64,000 nt of DNA, taken from Trinickia violacea (lineage in GTDB: Bacteria; Pseudomonadota; Gammaproteobacteria; Burkholderiales; Burkholderiaceae). The notes beneath the pieces are model-generated. The model was not told the DNA's origin, did no database searches, and worked only from the letters and a program-made list of their open reading frames with translations. The position numbers and the translations under genes are program-made. Positions within the stretch are counted from its first letter, which is position 1, and the number at the start of each line of letters is the position of its first letter. Location of the stretch: positions 2,914,001-2,978,000 of the forward strand of contig NZ_CP040077.1 of assembly GCF_005280735.1 (NCBI RefSeq). Direction: 5' to 3'. Shown here one piece after another: positions 23,472 to 32,048 of the stretch.

Positions 23472-25145
23472 ATGACCCCCGAAAGTCTCATCGAGCAATA
23501 CGGTCCGCGCGAGTCGATGGAATATGACGTCGTGATCGTCGGCGGCGGGCCCGCAGGGCTGTCGGCCGCGATCCGGCTCAAGCAACTGGCCGCCGAGAAA
23601 GGCACCGACATCGGCGTGTGCGTGCTCGAAAAGGGGTCGGAGATCGGCGCGCATATTCTGTCGGGCGCGGTCATGGACCCCCGCGCCATCCACGAGCTGA
23701 TTCCCGACTGGAAGGAAAAGGGCGCGCCTTTGAACGTCGAGGTGACCGAGGACCGGTTCCTGTTCCTCTCGGAGAAAGGCGCCGTCAAGACGCCCAACTG
23801 GGCGCTGCCGGATAACTTCAAGAATCACGGCAATTACGTGATCAGCCTCGCCAACGTCACGCGCTGGCTCGGCCAGCAGGCCGAAGCGCTGGGCGTCGAA
23901 ATCTTCCCGGGCTTTCCGGCTGCCGAGGTTTTGTATAACGACGACGGCTCGGTGAAAGGCGTCGTCACCGGCAACATGGGCGTCGGCAAGGATGGCGAGC
24001 CCACCGAGAACTTCCAGCTCGGCATGGAGCTGCACGCGAAATACACGCTCTTCTGCGAAGGCTGCCGTGGGCATCTGGGTCGCCAGCTGAACGAGAAGTT
24101 CAAGCTCAACAAGGATTCGGACCCGCAGGTCTACGGCATCGGCATCAAGGAGCTGTGGGAGATCGATCCGGCCAAGCACCAGCCGGGCCTGGTGATCCAC
24201 ACGGCCGGCTGGCCGCTCGACACCGACACCTACGGCGGCTCGTTCCTTTATCACATCGACAACAACCAGGTGATGATCGGCTTCGTGGTCGGCCTCGGCT
24301 ACACGAATCCATACCTCTCGCCGTTCGAGGAGTTCCAGCGCTACAAGACGCATCCGGCGATCCGCGCGTTCCTCGAAGGCGGCAAGCGTGTCTCGTACGG
24401 CGCGCGTGCGATCACGGCGGGCGGGCTGATGTCGCTGCCGAAGCTGGTGTTTCCGGGCGGGGCGCTCGTGGGCGACGATGCGGGCTTCCTGAATGTGTCG
24501 CGCATCAAGGGTTCGCACGCGGCGATCAAGACCGGCATGCTCGCGGCCGAAGCGGCGTTCGATGCCGTTCAGGCGGGCCGTCAGGGCGACGAGCTGAGCG
24601 CGTATCCCGAGTCGTTCAAGACCTCGTGGCTGCACAGCGAACTCCATCGCGCGCGCAACTTCAAGCAATGGATGAGCAAGGGGTTGTACCTGGGCACGCT
24701 GATGGTCGGGCTCGAACAGAAGCTGCTGGGCGGTAACGTGCCGTGGACGCTGCACCATAAGCACTGGGACCACGAGACGCTTAAACCCGCCTCGCAGTGC
24801 AAGCCGATCGACTATCCGAAGCCCGACGGCAAGCTGACGTTCGACCGGCTCTCGTCAGTGTTCATCTCGAACACGAATCACGAGGAAAACCAGCCGGCGC
24901 ATCTGACGCTCAAGGATGCGTCCGTGCCGGTGAACGTGAACCTGCGCACGTATGCAGGCCCAGAGGGCCGCTTCTGCCCGGCCGCCGTGTATGAGTTCGT
25001 GAAGAACGACGACGGCAGCGACCGGCTCGTGATCAACGCGCAGAACTGCGTGCACTGCAAGACCTGCGACATCAAGGACCCGACGCAGAACATCGTGTGG
25101 GTCACGCCGGAAGGTGGCGGCGGGCCAAACTATCCGAATATGTGA
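23472..25145 (+). CDS. Electron-transfer flavoprotein-ubiquinone oxidoreductase
   Basis: A 557-residue membrane-associated flavoprotein that passes electrons from ETF to ubiquinone. The FAD dinucleotide motif VVIVGGGPAGLSAA lies near residues 20-33, the GGSFLYHIDNNQVMIGFVVG ubiquinone-proximal region near 260, and the C-terminus carries the 4Fe-4S cluster cysteines in RFCPAAVYEF and CVHCKTCDIKDPTQNI. Length is normal for the family. GAGGAG precedes the ATG at 23472 by a good distance; the frame upstream is short and unsupported. A strong terminator follows, so it is monocistronic. It completes the electron path for acyl-CoA dehydrogenases. Confidence 0.96.
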   Translation: MTPESLIEQYGPRESMEYDVVIVGGGPAGLSAAIRLKQLAAEKGTDIGVCVLEKGSEIGAHILSGAVMDPRAIHELIPDWKEKGAPLNVEVTEDRFLFLSEKGAVKTPNWALPDNFKNHGNYVISLANVTRWLGQQAEALGVEIFPGFPAAEVLYNDDGSVKGVVTGNMGVGKDGEPTENFQLGMELHAKYTLFCEGCRGHLGRQLNEKFKLNKDSDPQVYGIGIKELWEIDPAKHQPGLVIHTAGWPLDTDTYGGSFLYHIDNNQVMIGFVVGLGYTNPYLSPFEEFQRYKTHPAIRAFLEGGKRVSYGARAITAGGLMSLPKLVFPGGALVGDDAGFLNVSRIKGSHAAIKTGMLAAEAAFDAVQAGRQGDELSAYPESFKTSWLHSELHRARNFKQWMSKGLYLGTLMVGLEQKLLGGNVPWTLHHKHWDHETLKPASQCKPIDYPKPDGKLTFDRLSSVFISNTNHEENQPAHLTLKDASVPVNVNLRTYAGPEGRFCPAAVYEFVKNDDGSDRLVINAQNCVHCKTCDIKDPTQNIVWVTPEGGGGPNYPNM

Positions 25146-25164
25146 CGCGGTTGACGATCAACTG

Positions 25165-25190
25165 AAAAAGGGCGCCTCGGCGCCCTTTTC
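25165..25190 (+). terminator. Terminator after ETF-QO
   Basis: GGGCGCC (25170-25176) and GGCGCCC (25179-25185) form a tight hairpin with a preceding A run and TTTTC after it. It starts 20 bases past the stop codon. Confidence 0.85.
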
Positions 25191-25242
25191 TTCGTGCGAT
25201 ACCGCTTCCCACAGCGAGGCGGCTCGCGCCCCGCTCTATCGC

Positions 25243-26343
25243 TTACGGCGCGCTAGCCGCAATCTTCGGCGTCGCGACGACGACATCGCCGCATTGCGCG
25301 CGATGACGCAACGCGTGATCGATCAGCACGAGCGCGAGCATCGCCTCGGCAATCGGCGTCGCGCGAATGCCGACACACGGATCATGCCGCCCGAAGGTCT
25401 CGACGACGGCCGGCTCGCCTGCCTTGTCGATCGAGCGGCGCGGCGTGCGAATGCTCGACGTCGGCTTGATGGCGATCGAGACCGTGATGTCCTGCCCCGT
25501 CGAGATGCCGCCGAGCACGCCACCGGCGTTGTTGCCGACGAAGCCTTCGGGCGTCAGCTCGTCGCCGTGGACCGAGCCGCGTTGCCGCACGCTCTCGAAG
25601 CCCGCACCGATCTCGACACCCTTCACCGCGTTGATGCCCATCATCGCGTGAGCGATATCGGCATCCAGCCGATCGAACAAAGGCTCGCCCAAACCGACCG
25701 GCACGCCCGACGCCACCACGTTGATGCGCGCGCCGATCGAGTCGCCGTCTTTGCGCAGCGCATCCATATAGGCTTCCAGTTGCGGCACGATCTCGGCGTT
25801 CGGCACGAAGAACGGGTTCTCGCGCACGTGCGACCAATCGACGAACGGCACGTCGATCTCGCCGAGCGCGCTCATGTAGCCGCGCACTTCGACATTCAGA
25901 TGCTCGCGCAGCCACTTCTTCGCGACGGCCCCTGCCGCGACCGTCGGCGCCGTCAAGCGCGCCGACGAGCGGCCGCCGCCGCGATAATCGCGTATGCCGT
26001 ATTTCTGCCAGTAGGTGTAGTCGGCATGGCCGGGACGAAACGTGTCGACGATGTTGCCGTAGTCCTTGCTGCGCTGATCGGTGTTGCGGATCAGGAGCGC
26101 GATCGGCGCGCCGGTCGTGACGTTCTCGAACACGCCCGACAGGATCTCGACCTTGTCTTCTTCCTGGCGTTGCGTCACGTGCCGCGACGTGCCGGGCTTG
26201 CGTCGATCGAGTTCGATCTGGATGTCTTCAACGGTCAAGGCCATGCCGGGAGGGCAGCCGTCGATCACGCAGCCGATGGCGGGACCATGCGATTCACCGA
26301 ACGTCGTGACGGTGAAAAGCGTACCGAGAGTATTGCCGGACAT
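25243..26343 (-). CDS. aroC: Chorismate synthase
   Basis: A 366-residue enzyme converting EPSP to chorismate in the shikimate pathway, dependent on reduced FMN. All three family signatures are visible: GESHGPAIGCVIDGCPPG near residues 17-34, RGGGRSSARLTAPTVAAGA near 121-139, and the C-terminal GRHDPCVGIRATPIAE. Length is normal. The LplT-PlsC fusion gene lies 86 bases downstream on the same strand. Confidence 0.98.
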   Translation of the reverse strand: MSGNTLGTLFTVTTFGESHGPAIGCVIDGCPPGMALTVEDIQIELDRRKPGTSRHVTQRQEEDKVEILSGVFENVTTGAPIALLIRNTDQRSKDYGNIVDTFRPGHADYTYWQKYGIRDYRGGGRSSARLTAPTVAAGAVAKKWLREHLNVEVRGYMSALGEIDVPFVDWSHVRENPFFVPNAEIVPQLEAYMDALRKDGDSIGARINVVASGVPVGLGEPLFDRLDADIAHAMMGINAVKGVEIGAGFESVRQRGSVHGDELTPEGFVGNNAGGVLGGISTGQDITVSIAIKPTSSIRTPRRSIDKAGEPAVVETFGRHDPCVGIRATPIAEAMLALVLIDHALRHRAQCGDVVVATPKIAASAP

Positions 26344-26428
26344 GAGCGTCGTCCAAAAGAAAATCGGGGAGACCGCTACTATACCAGCCGGTTAATCGCG
26401 ATGCCCCCGCCCCGCGCGGCTGCCGGCG

Positions 26429-28366
26429 CTATTTGCGCACACCGCGCAGCTCGGTGACGATCTGCTGCAATGCCTCCGGCGTCGCTGCATGCGGGTCGAG
26501 CGGTTCCGCCACCGCGAGCGTCAAGCGGCTCATTACGCCTCGTTTGACCGGCCGCGGCCAGTGCGCGTCATCCGCGCGCGAAAACACGCTGCCCCAAAGC
26601 CCACGCAGCGCCATCGGCACCACGGGCGCCGGCGTGCGCCTGATGATCTCGCTCACGCCGTGCTTGAACGGATTGATGTCGCCGGTTTTCGTCAGCTTGC
26701 CTTCCGGAAAGATGCAAACGAGGTCGCCCTCGGCAAGTGCCGCAGCACACGCGTCGTAGGCGCGCTCGAGCATCGCGGCATCCTCGTGCGCCGGCGCGAT
26801 CGGAATGGTCTTCGCGTGACGGAACAGCCAGCCGATGAACGGCGTCCGGAAAATGCGATGGTCCATCACGAAGCGGATCGGCCGCGGGCTTTCGGCCATG
26901 ATGACGACCGCGTCGACGAAGCTCACGTGATTGCAGACGAGCACGGCCGCCCCAGTCTCCGGAATGCGCTCCGGATGCACGAGACGAATGCGATAGAACG
27001 TGTGCACGAGCACCCACGCGATGAATCGCAGCAGGAATTCCGGCACGAGCGAGTAGATGTAAGTCGCGACCACGACATTGAGCAGCGCCGTAGTCAGGAA
27101 GATGCCGGGAATGCTGACGCCGAGCGACGTCAGCACGATCGCCATCAGCGCCGAAACGATCATGAAGAACGAGTTCAGGATGTTGTTCGCGGCGATGATG
27201 CGCGCCCGGTGCGTCGGCTGGCTGCGGCTTTGGATCAGCGCGTAGAGCGGCACGCTGTAGAAGCCGCCGAACATCGCGAGCAGGAACAGGTCCGCGAGGA
27301 TGCGCCAGTGTCCGAGCTGCGCGAGAAATTCGCCCACAGACAGCAGATGCCCCGCCGGCGGCAGCGCATGGCTCGCGAAGTACAGATCGATCGCGAACAC
27401 GCTCATGCCGATCGACCCGAGCGGCACGAGCCCGATCTCCACGCGCCGCTTCGACAACCGCTCGCACAGCAGCGACCCGATGCCGATACCGAGCGAGAAC
27501 GTGGCGAGCAGCACCGTGACGACGTCCGGATCGGCCGAGAGCACGTCCTTGGCGAAATTGAAGAACGACGTGAGAAACGTCGCACCGACGAACCAGAGCC
27601 ACGAGATGCCGAGCAGGCTCAGGAACACCGTGCGGTTCTCGCGGGCGAGCGCGAGGTTGCGCCACGTCTCCGTCACCGGATTCCAGTTGATCTGCAAATC
27701 CGGCTGCGGCGCGGCCGACACCGGCACAAACGACGACACCGCGCGCCCGACCAGCGCGATCGCAACGCACCCGAATGCGAGGATCGCCGCGCCGTGCTCG
27801 ACGAAGCCCGCCGCCGCACCGCCGATGATCGTGCCGATCAGGATCGCGACGAAGGTCCCCATTTCGACGAGGCCATTGCCGCCGACCAATTCGCGATCGT
27901 TCAGATGCTGCGGCAGATAGGCGTATTTGACCGGGCCGAACAGCGTCGAATGGACGCCCATCAGGAACGTGCAGACGTAGAGCAACGGCGCGCTATGCAT
28001 CCAGAAGCCGGCGCCGCCCACCAGCATCACAGCGATTTCGAACGTCTTCACGAAACGCGTGAGCGTGGCCTTGTCGTATTTGTCCGCAATTTGCCCCGAC
28101 GTCGCCGAAAACAGCACGAAGGGGACGATGAAAATCGCGGAGATCAGGAAGGCGGCCGTTTTCGCGTCGACGCCGGAAAAGCGCGCGGTCTGATAAGTGA
28201 CGAGCGACGAGAAACCGACTTTGAATACGTTGTCGTTGAGCGCGCCGAGGAATTGCGTCCAGAAGAACGGCGCGAACCGGCGCTCGCGCAGCAGGCCGAA
28301 CTGAGAGTGATGCTCGCGCTCGGCATGGCGTTCACGTTGCGCGGTCGGGATGGGATGATCGCTCAT
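26429..28366 (-). CDS. LplT-like MFS lysophospholipid transporter fused to PlsC-type acyltransferase
   Basis: A 645-residue two-domain membrane protein. Residues about 20-430 form a 12-helix major facilitator domain (PFFWTQFLGALNDNVFKVGF is the LplT-type opening; KYAYLPQHLNDRELVGGNGL the cytoplasmic motif). Residues about 450-645 are a glycerolipid acyltransferase with the HX4D motif HVSFVD in VLVCNHVSFVDAVVI and FPEGKLTKTGD, the motif III region. In enterobacteria lysophosphatidylethanolamine is flipped by LplT and reacylated by a separate Aas; here flipping and acylation appear joined, but the acyl-ACP synthetase domain of Aas is absent. The start MSDHPIPTAQ at 28366 was chosen over one 14 codons upstream. 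Function is inferred from domains. Confidence 0.85.
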   Translation of the reverse strand: MSDHPIPTAQRERHAEREHHSQFGLLRERRFAPFFWTQFLGALNDNVFKVGFSSLVTYQTARFSGVDAKTAAFLISAIFIVPFVLFSATSGQIADKYDKATLTRFVKTFEIAVMLVGGAGFWMHSAPLLYVCTFLMGVHSTLFGPVKYAYLPQHLNDRELVGGNGLVEMGTFVAILIGTIIGGAAAGFVEHGAAILAFGCVAIALVGRAVSSFVPVSAAPQPDLQINWNPVTETWRNLALARENRTVFLSLLGISWLWFVGATFLTSFFNFAKDVLSADPDVVTVLLATFSLGIGIGSLLCERLSKRRVEIGLVPLGSIGMSVFAIDLYFASHALPPAGHLLSVGEFLAQLGHWRILADLFLLAMFGGFYSVPLYALIQSRSQPTHRARIIAANNILNSFFMIVSALMAIVLTSLGVSIPGIFLTTALLNVVVATYIYSLVPEFLLRFIAWVLVHTFYRIRLVHPERIPETGAAVLVCNHVSFVDAVVIMAESPRPIRFVMDHRIFRTPFIGWLFRHAKTIPIAPAHEDAAMLERAYDACAAALAEGDLVCIFPEGKLTKTGDINPFKHGVSEIIRRTPAPVVPMALRGLWGSVFSRADDAHWPRPVKRGVMSRLTLAVAEPLDPHAATPEALQQIVTELRGVRK

Positions 28367-28510
28367 GCGGTCGGGGAAATGTCGAGAGGGCTGATCGGCG
28401 GCCGCCATGTTGGGCCGTGTTCGCTACCGGCGTGCGGTGCCATGGTATGGCATGGATGTGAAACGAGCCTGCGCGGGCGTTGCATGAGACCAAAGTAAGG
28501 CTCTGCATGG

Positions 28511-28574
28511 GGCCGGAGTAAGTGCTGAAGCCCTAACTCCGGCCGACACGCTAAAGCGCTAACTCTGGTCGACA
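28511..28574. repeat. REP-like palindromic repeat, copy B (one full and one partial unit)
   Basis: GGCCGGAGT (28511-28519) is the exact inverse of ACTCCGGCC (28536-28544), separated by 16 bases. A second, partial unit follows at 28549-28574 (GCTAAAGCGCTAACTCTGGT, then CGACA). The family also occurs at 19667-19705. Confidence 0.6.
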
Positions 28575-28578
28575 CAAG

Positions 28579-28609
28579 AAAAAGCGCGCGTCGAGCGCGC
28601 GCTTTTTTT
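28579..28609. terminator. Terminator after CBS-domain gene (bidirectional)
   Basis: AAAAAGCGCGCG (28579-28590) pairs with CGCGCGCTTTTT (28596-28607) over a five-base loop, giving T runs on both strands. On the minus strand it ends the CBS-domain gene's transcript about 100 bases after its stop. Confidence 0.8.
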
Positions 28610-28707
28610 CGGTTCGATCTGGCGGGTCGCCGCGCTATGCCGCATTGCAGCAAAGTCGCCTTGGCGGACACGCCTACACCCGCCACTCGCGGCGCCGAGC
28701 CAACGAG

Positions 28708-29169
28708 CTAGCGCGTTTCGCGCTGCTCCTGCTCTTCTTCCGGCCAATCCCGGATATACGCCTTCAGCATCCGATTTTCGAAGCCCTGCTCTTCGACCAC
28801 CGCCTTCGCCACGTCGTAGAACGAAATCACGCCCATCAGCGTGCGGCTCTCGAGCACCGGCAGATAGCGGACGTGATGTTCGAGCATCATTCGCCGCACT
28901 TCGTTGACGTCGGTTTCCGGCGTGCAGGTGATCGGATGATCGTCCATGACCTTGCGGATCGACGACGTGCCGACGCTGCCCGCATTCTTGTGCAGCGTCA
29001 TGATGATTTCACGAAACGTCAGCATGCCGACCAGCTCGCCATACTCCATCACGACGAGCGAACCGATATCGTGTTCGGCCATCGTATCCACTGCTTCATG
29101 CAGCGACGCATCGGGCGTGACCGTGAACAAGGTGTTGCCCTTGACTTTTAGGATGTCGCTGACTTTCAT
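28708..29169 (-). CDS. CBS-domain protein
   Basis: A 153-residue protein made of two CBS motifs. The first spans about residues 1-60 (MKVSDILKVKGNTLFTVTPD, then LHEAVDTMAEHDIGSLVVME) and the second about 75-135 (VMDDHPITCTPETDVNEVRR, then LPVLESRTLMGVISFYDVAK). A CBS pair binds adenosine nucleotides and usually regulates a partner; no partner domain is fused here. The C-terminus is a charged tail with the run EEEQEQRE. The start at 29169 is the conserved MKVSDIL; a seven-codon upstream extension is not supported. It diverges from the sulfhydrylase gene. Confidence 0.9.
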   Translation of the reverse strand: MKVSDILKVKGNTLFTVTPDASLHEAVDTMAEHDIGSLVVMEYGELVGMLTFREIIMTLHKNAGSVGTSSIRKVMDDHPITCTPETDVNEVRRMMLEHHVRYLPVLESRTLMGVISFYDVAKAVVEEQGFENRMLKAYIRDWPEEEQEQRETR

Positions 29170-29372
29170 ATTTGTCTCCCGATAAAGCACAACTGACTTT
29201 TGATCGTAGCGGAAAGCCCCTCAAAAGGAAAGCGAGCGCGCCCGCCGGCGGCCCTACGGGTTTGCCCGCGACGGACTCGATGCCATGCGAATGCCATGCG
29301 ATGCAGTGATACGATGGCCGGCACTTCAACCATTGCGGGCGCCGTCCGATAAAACCGGCCCCGCCGCCCCCG

Positions 29373-30695
29373 ATGTCCGCCAATCGTTTCGACACGCTTG
29401 CGCTGCATGCCGGCGCAGCCCCAGACCCCGCGACCGGCGCGCGCGCCACGCCGATCTACCAGACCACCTCCTTCTCGTTCCGCGACACCGACCACGCCGC
29501 CGCGCTCTTCAACATGGAGCGCGCGGGCCACGTCTATTCGCGGATCTCGAACCCGACCGTGGCCGTCTTCGAAGAGCGCGTGACCGCGCTCGAGAACGGC
29601 GCGGGAGCGATCGGCACGGCGAGCGGGCAAGCCGCGCTGCATCTCGCGATCGCGACGCTGATGGGCGCGGGCTCGCATATCGTGGCGTCGAACGCGCTCT
29701 ACGGCGGCTCGCATAATCTCTTGAACTACACGCTGCGGCGCTTCGGCGTCGAGACGACCTTCGTCAAGCCCGGCGATCTCGCGGGATGGCGCGCGGCGCT
29801 GCGCCCGAACACGCGGCTTCTGTTCGGCGAGACGCTCGGCAATCCAGGGCTCGACGTCCTCGATATCGCCGCGGTCGCGCAGATCGCGCACGAACACCGC
29901 GTGCCGCTCCTCGTCGATTCGACCTTTACCACGCCCTATCTGCTGAAACCGTTCGAGCACGGCGCCGATTTCGTTTATCACTCGGCGACCAAATTCCTGG
30001 GCGGCCACGGCACGACGATCGGCGGCGTGCTGGTCGACGGCGGCACGTTCGACTTCGTCGCGTCGGGCCGCTTTCCGGAGCTGACCGAGCCGTACGACGG
30101 CTTTCACGGGATGGTGTTCGCCGAGGAAAGCACGGTTGCGCCGTTTCTGCTGCGCGCGCGCCGCGAAGGACTGCGCGACTTCGGCGCCTGCCTGCATCCG
30201 CAAGCCGCATGGCAACTGCTGCAAGGCATCGAGACGCTGCCGCTGCGCATGGAGCGGCATGTCGCCAACACGCGCCGCATCGTCGAGTTCCTGGTGGCGC
30301 ATGCGGCCGTCGAGTCCGTCGCCTATCCGGAGCTCGAGTCGCATCCGGACCACGCGCTCGCCAGGCGTCTGCTGCCGCGCGGCGCGGGCGCCGTATTCAG
30401 CTTCAACCTGCGCGGCGACCGCGCCGCGGGCCGGCGCTTCATCGAAACGCTCACGCTGTTCTCACATCTGGCGAACGTCGGCGATGCGCGTTCGCTCGTC
30501 ATCCACCCGGCGTCGACCACGCACTTCCGGATGGACGCCGCGGCGCTCGCCGCCGCCGGCATCACGGAAGGCACGATCCGCCTGTCGATCGGCCTCGAAG
30601 ATCCCGATGACCTGATCGACGATCTCAAGCGGGCGCTCAAGGCGGCAGCGAAGACGACGGCAACGCCGGCACCCGCGAACCAGGGGGCCGCATGA
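29373..30695 (+). CDS. O-acetylhomoserine/O-succinylhomoserine sulfhydrylase family PLP enzyme
   Basis: A 440-residue Cys/Met-metabolism PLP enzyme. The opening RFDTLALHAGAAPDPATGAR and PIYQTTSFSF are typical of MetY/MetZ. The PLP lysine is in YHSATKFLGGHGT near residue 206, with the phosphate-binding ASGQAALH near 84-91 and YSRISNPTVAVFE near 50-62. The C-terminus has SLVIHPASTTH, conserved in the family. It would condense activated homoserine with sulfide to give homocysteine. Length and GG-type loops favour the O-acetylhomoserine branch, but the acyl group used is an inference. Its stop codon overlaps the next gene's start by four bases. Confidence 0.9.
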   Translation: MSANRFDTLALHAGAAPDPATGARATPIYQTTSFSFRDTDHAAALFNMERAGHVYSRISNPTVAVFEERVTALENGAGAIGTASGQAALHLAIATLMGAGSHIVASNALYGGSHNLLNYTLRRFGVETTFVKPGDLAGWRAALRPNTRLLFGETLGNPGLDVLDIAAVAQIAHEHRVPLLVDSTFTTPYLLKPFEHGADFVYHSATKFLGGHGTTIGGVLVDGGTFDFVASGRFPELTEPYDGFHGMVFAEESTVAPFLLRARREGLRDFGACLHPQAAWQLLQGIETLPLRMERHVANTRRIVEFLVAHAAVESVAYPELESHPDHALARRLLPRGAGAVFSFNLRGDRAAGRRFIETLTLFSHLANVGDARSLVIHPASTTHFRMDAAALAAAGITEGTIRLSIGLEDPDDLIDDLKRALKAAAKTTATPAPANQGAA

Positions 30696-31528
30696 TCGTC
30701 GACCTCAACGGCGCCGCCGCTTACGCCTACACCGGCGGCAAAAACTTCGACCGGGCCCTGCCCACGGCCGTCTTCATCCATGGCGCGCAGCACGACCACA
30801 GCGTGTGGGCCTTGCAAAGCCGTTACTTCGCGCATCACGGCTTCAACGTGCTGGCCGTCGATCTGCCGGGCCACAGCCGCAGCGCGGGCCCCGCTGCAAC
30901 CAGCATCGGCGCGCTCGCCGACTGGCTGGCCGCGTTCCTCGATGCAGTGGGCGCCGACACGGCATTCGTTGCCGGGCACAGCATGGGCTCGCTCGTCGCG
31001 CTCGAATTCGCGGCCCGTTATCCGGCGCGCGCCGCGCGGCTCGCGCTCGTCGCGACGGCCGTGCCGATGACCGTCTCCGACGCGCTGCTCGATGCAGCGC
31101 TCCATCGCGAGAGCGAGGCAATCGAGCTGGTCAACCACTGGTCGCATTCGACGATCGCCGCCAAGCCGTCGGCTCCCGGCCCCGGCTTCTGGCTGCACGG
31201 CATGAACCAGCGCCTGATGGAGCGGATCTCCGCAAACGGCGAGCCGCGGCTCTTTCACACCGACTTCACCGCGTGTAATCAATACGCCGACGGGCTTGCA
31301 CGCGCGGCGCAGGTGCGCTGCCCGGTGCGCCTCGTGCTCGGCAGAAAAGACGCCATGACGCCGCCACGCGCCACGCGCGCGCTCGCGGACGCCCTGAGCG
31401 CGGCCGGCGCAGAGGTGGACACGGTGACGCTCGATGCCGGCCACGCGCTGATGTCCGAACAGCCCGACGCCACGCTCGACGCGCTATTCAGCTTCGCGGC
31501 ACCGCTTCGCTCCGGAACCCAGCGTTGA
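30692..31528 (+). CDS. Alpha/beta-fold hydrolase coupled to sulfhydrylase gene
   Basis: A 278-residue hydrolase. VFIHGAQHDHSVW near residues 28-40 is the oxyanion strand, VAGHSMGSLVALEFA near 93-107 the nucleophile elbow (Ser in GHSMG), VLGRKDAMTPP near 215-225 the acid region, and DAGHALMSEQPD the catalytic His. It overlaps the sulfhydrylase gene by ATGA, so the two are translationally coupled and probably act in the same pathway. It is not a MetX acyltransferase: length and motifs differ. Substrate unknown. Confidence 0.87.
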   Translation: MIVDLNGAAAYAYTGGKNFDRALPTAVFIHGAQHDHSVWALQSRYFAHHGFNVLAVDLPGHSRSAGPAATSIGALADWLAAFLDAVGADTAFVAGHSMGSLVALEFAARYPARAARLALVATAVPMTVSDALLDAALHRESEAIELVNHWSHSTIAAKPSAPGPGFWLHGMNQRLMERISANGEPRLFHTDFTACNQYADGLARAAQVRCPVRLVLGRKDAMTPPRATRALADALSAAGAEVDTVTLDAGHALMSEQPDATLDALFSFAAPLRSGTQR

Positions 31529-31695
31529 CTCACGATAACGGCATGTGGGCGACTGCACCATCGGCCGAACGGCCGAGTTGCACGCCCGCACCATTCGCAG
31601 CAAAATGAATCTAACTCTTTGATGGAATTGAATTTGCTTGATTGCTTGGCGCGGGTCGCGAGCACGCAATGAAGCAAGGAGCAAAGGAGGCGACG

Positions 31696-32016
31696 ATGGC
31701 TCACACTGCTCAAACCGATCACTTTGCGAGTTTCGCGGAGTTCTATCCGTTTTATCTCGGGGAGCATCGCAACGTCATGTGCCGCCGCCTGCATTTCATC
31801 GGTTCGCTGGGCGTGATCGGCTGCCTCGCGATGGCGATCTCAGCCGGCGACTGGCTCTGGCTGCCGGCCGCCATCTTGTGCGGCTACGGCTTTGCGTGGA
31901 TCGGCCACTTCGCCTTCGAGAAGAACCGCCCTGCCACCTTCCGCCACCCGCTGTACAGCCTGATGGGCGACTGGGTGATGTTCAAGGACATCTGCGTCGG
32001 GAAGATCTCGCTGTAG
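31696..32016 (+). CDS. DUF962 (Mpo1-like) membrane protein
   Basis: A 106-residue protein. FAEFYPFYLGEHRNVMCRRL followed by HFIGS is the DUF962/Mpo1 signature with conserved histidines, and two hydrophobic helices follow (residues about 37-75) before the HFAFEKNRPATFRHPLYSLM block. Yeast Mpo1 is an iron-dependent dioxygenase in phytosphingosine degradation; the bacterial role is not known. The ATG at 31696 follows AAAGGAGG at 31683-31690, a near-perfect Shine-Dalgarno. It is convergent with yihY. Confidence 0.88.
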   Translation: MAHTAQTDHFASFAEFYPFYLGEHRNVMCRRLHFIGSLGVIGCLAMAISAGDWLWLPAAILCGYGFAWIGHFAFEKNRPATFRHPLYSLMGDWVMFKDICVGKISL

Positions 32017-32048
32017 CGAGCCGAGTCTTACGACGAGCCAAGCCGGCG

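Larger units (their letters stand above)
28367..28707. other. Intergenic region with repeats and terminator
   Basis: 341 bases without a gene. Directly repeated, diverged units GCATGAGACCAAAGTAAG (28482-28499) and GCATGGGGCCGGAGTAAG (28505-28522) lead into REP-like palindromic units (28511-28574) and a bidirectional terminator (28579-28609). The part next to 28366 should hold the promoter of the MFS-acyltransferase gene. Confidence 0.6.

Noticed and set aside
26489..28498. 669-codon open frame antisense to the MFS-acyltransferase gene
   Set aside because: Composition is dominated by Arg, His, Asp and Glu as expected of an antisense shadow in GC-rich DNA; the opposite strand encodes clear membrane helices.
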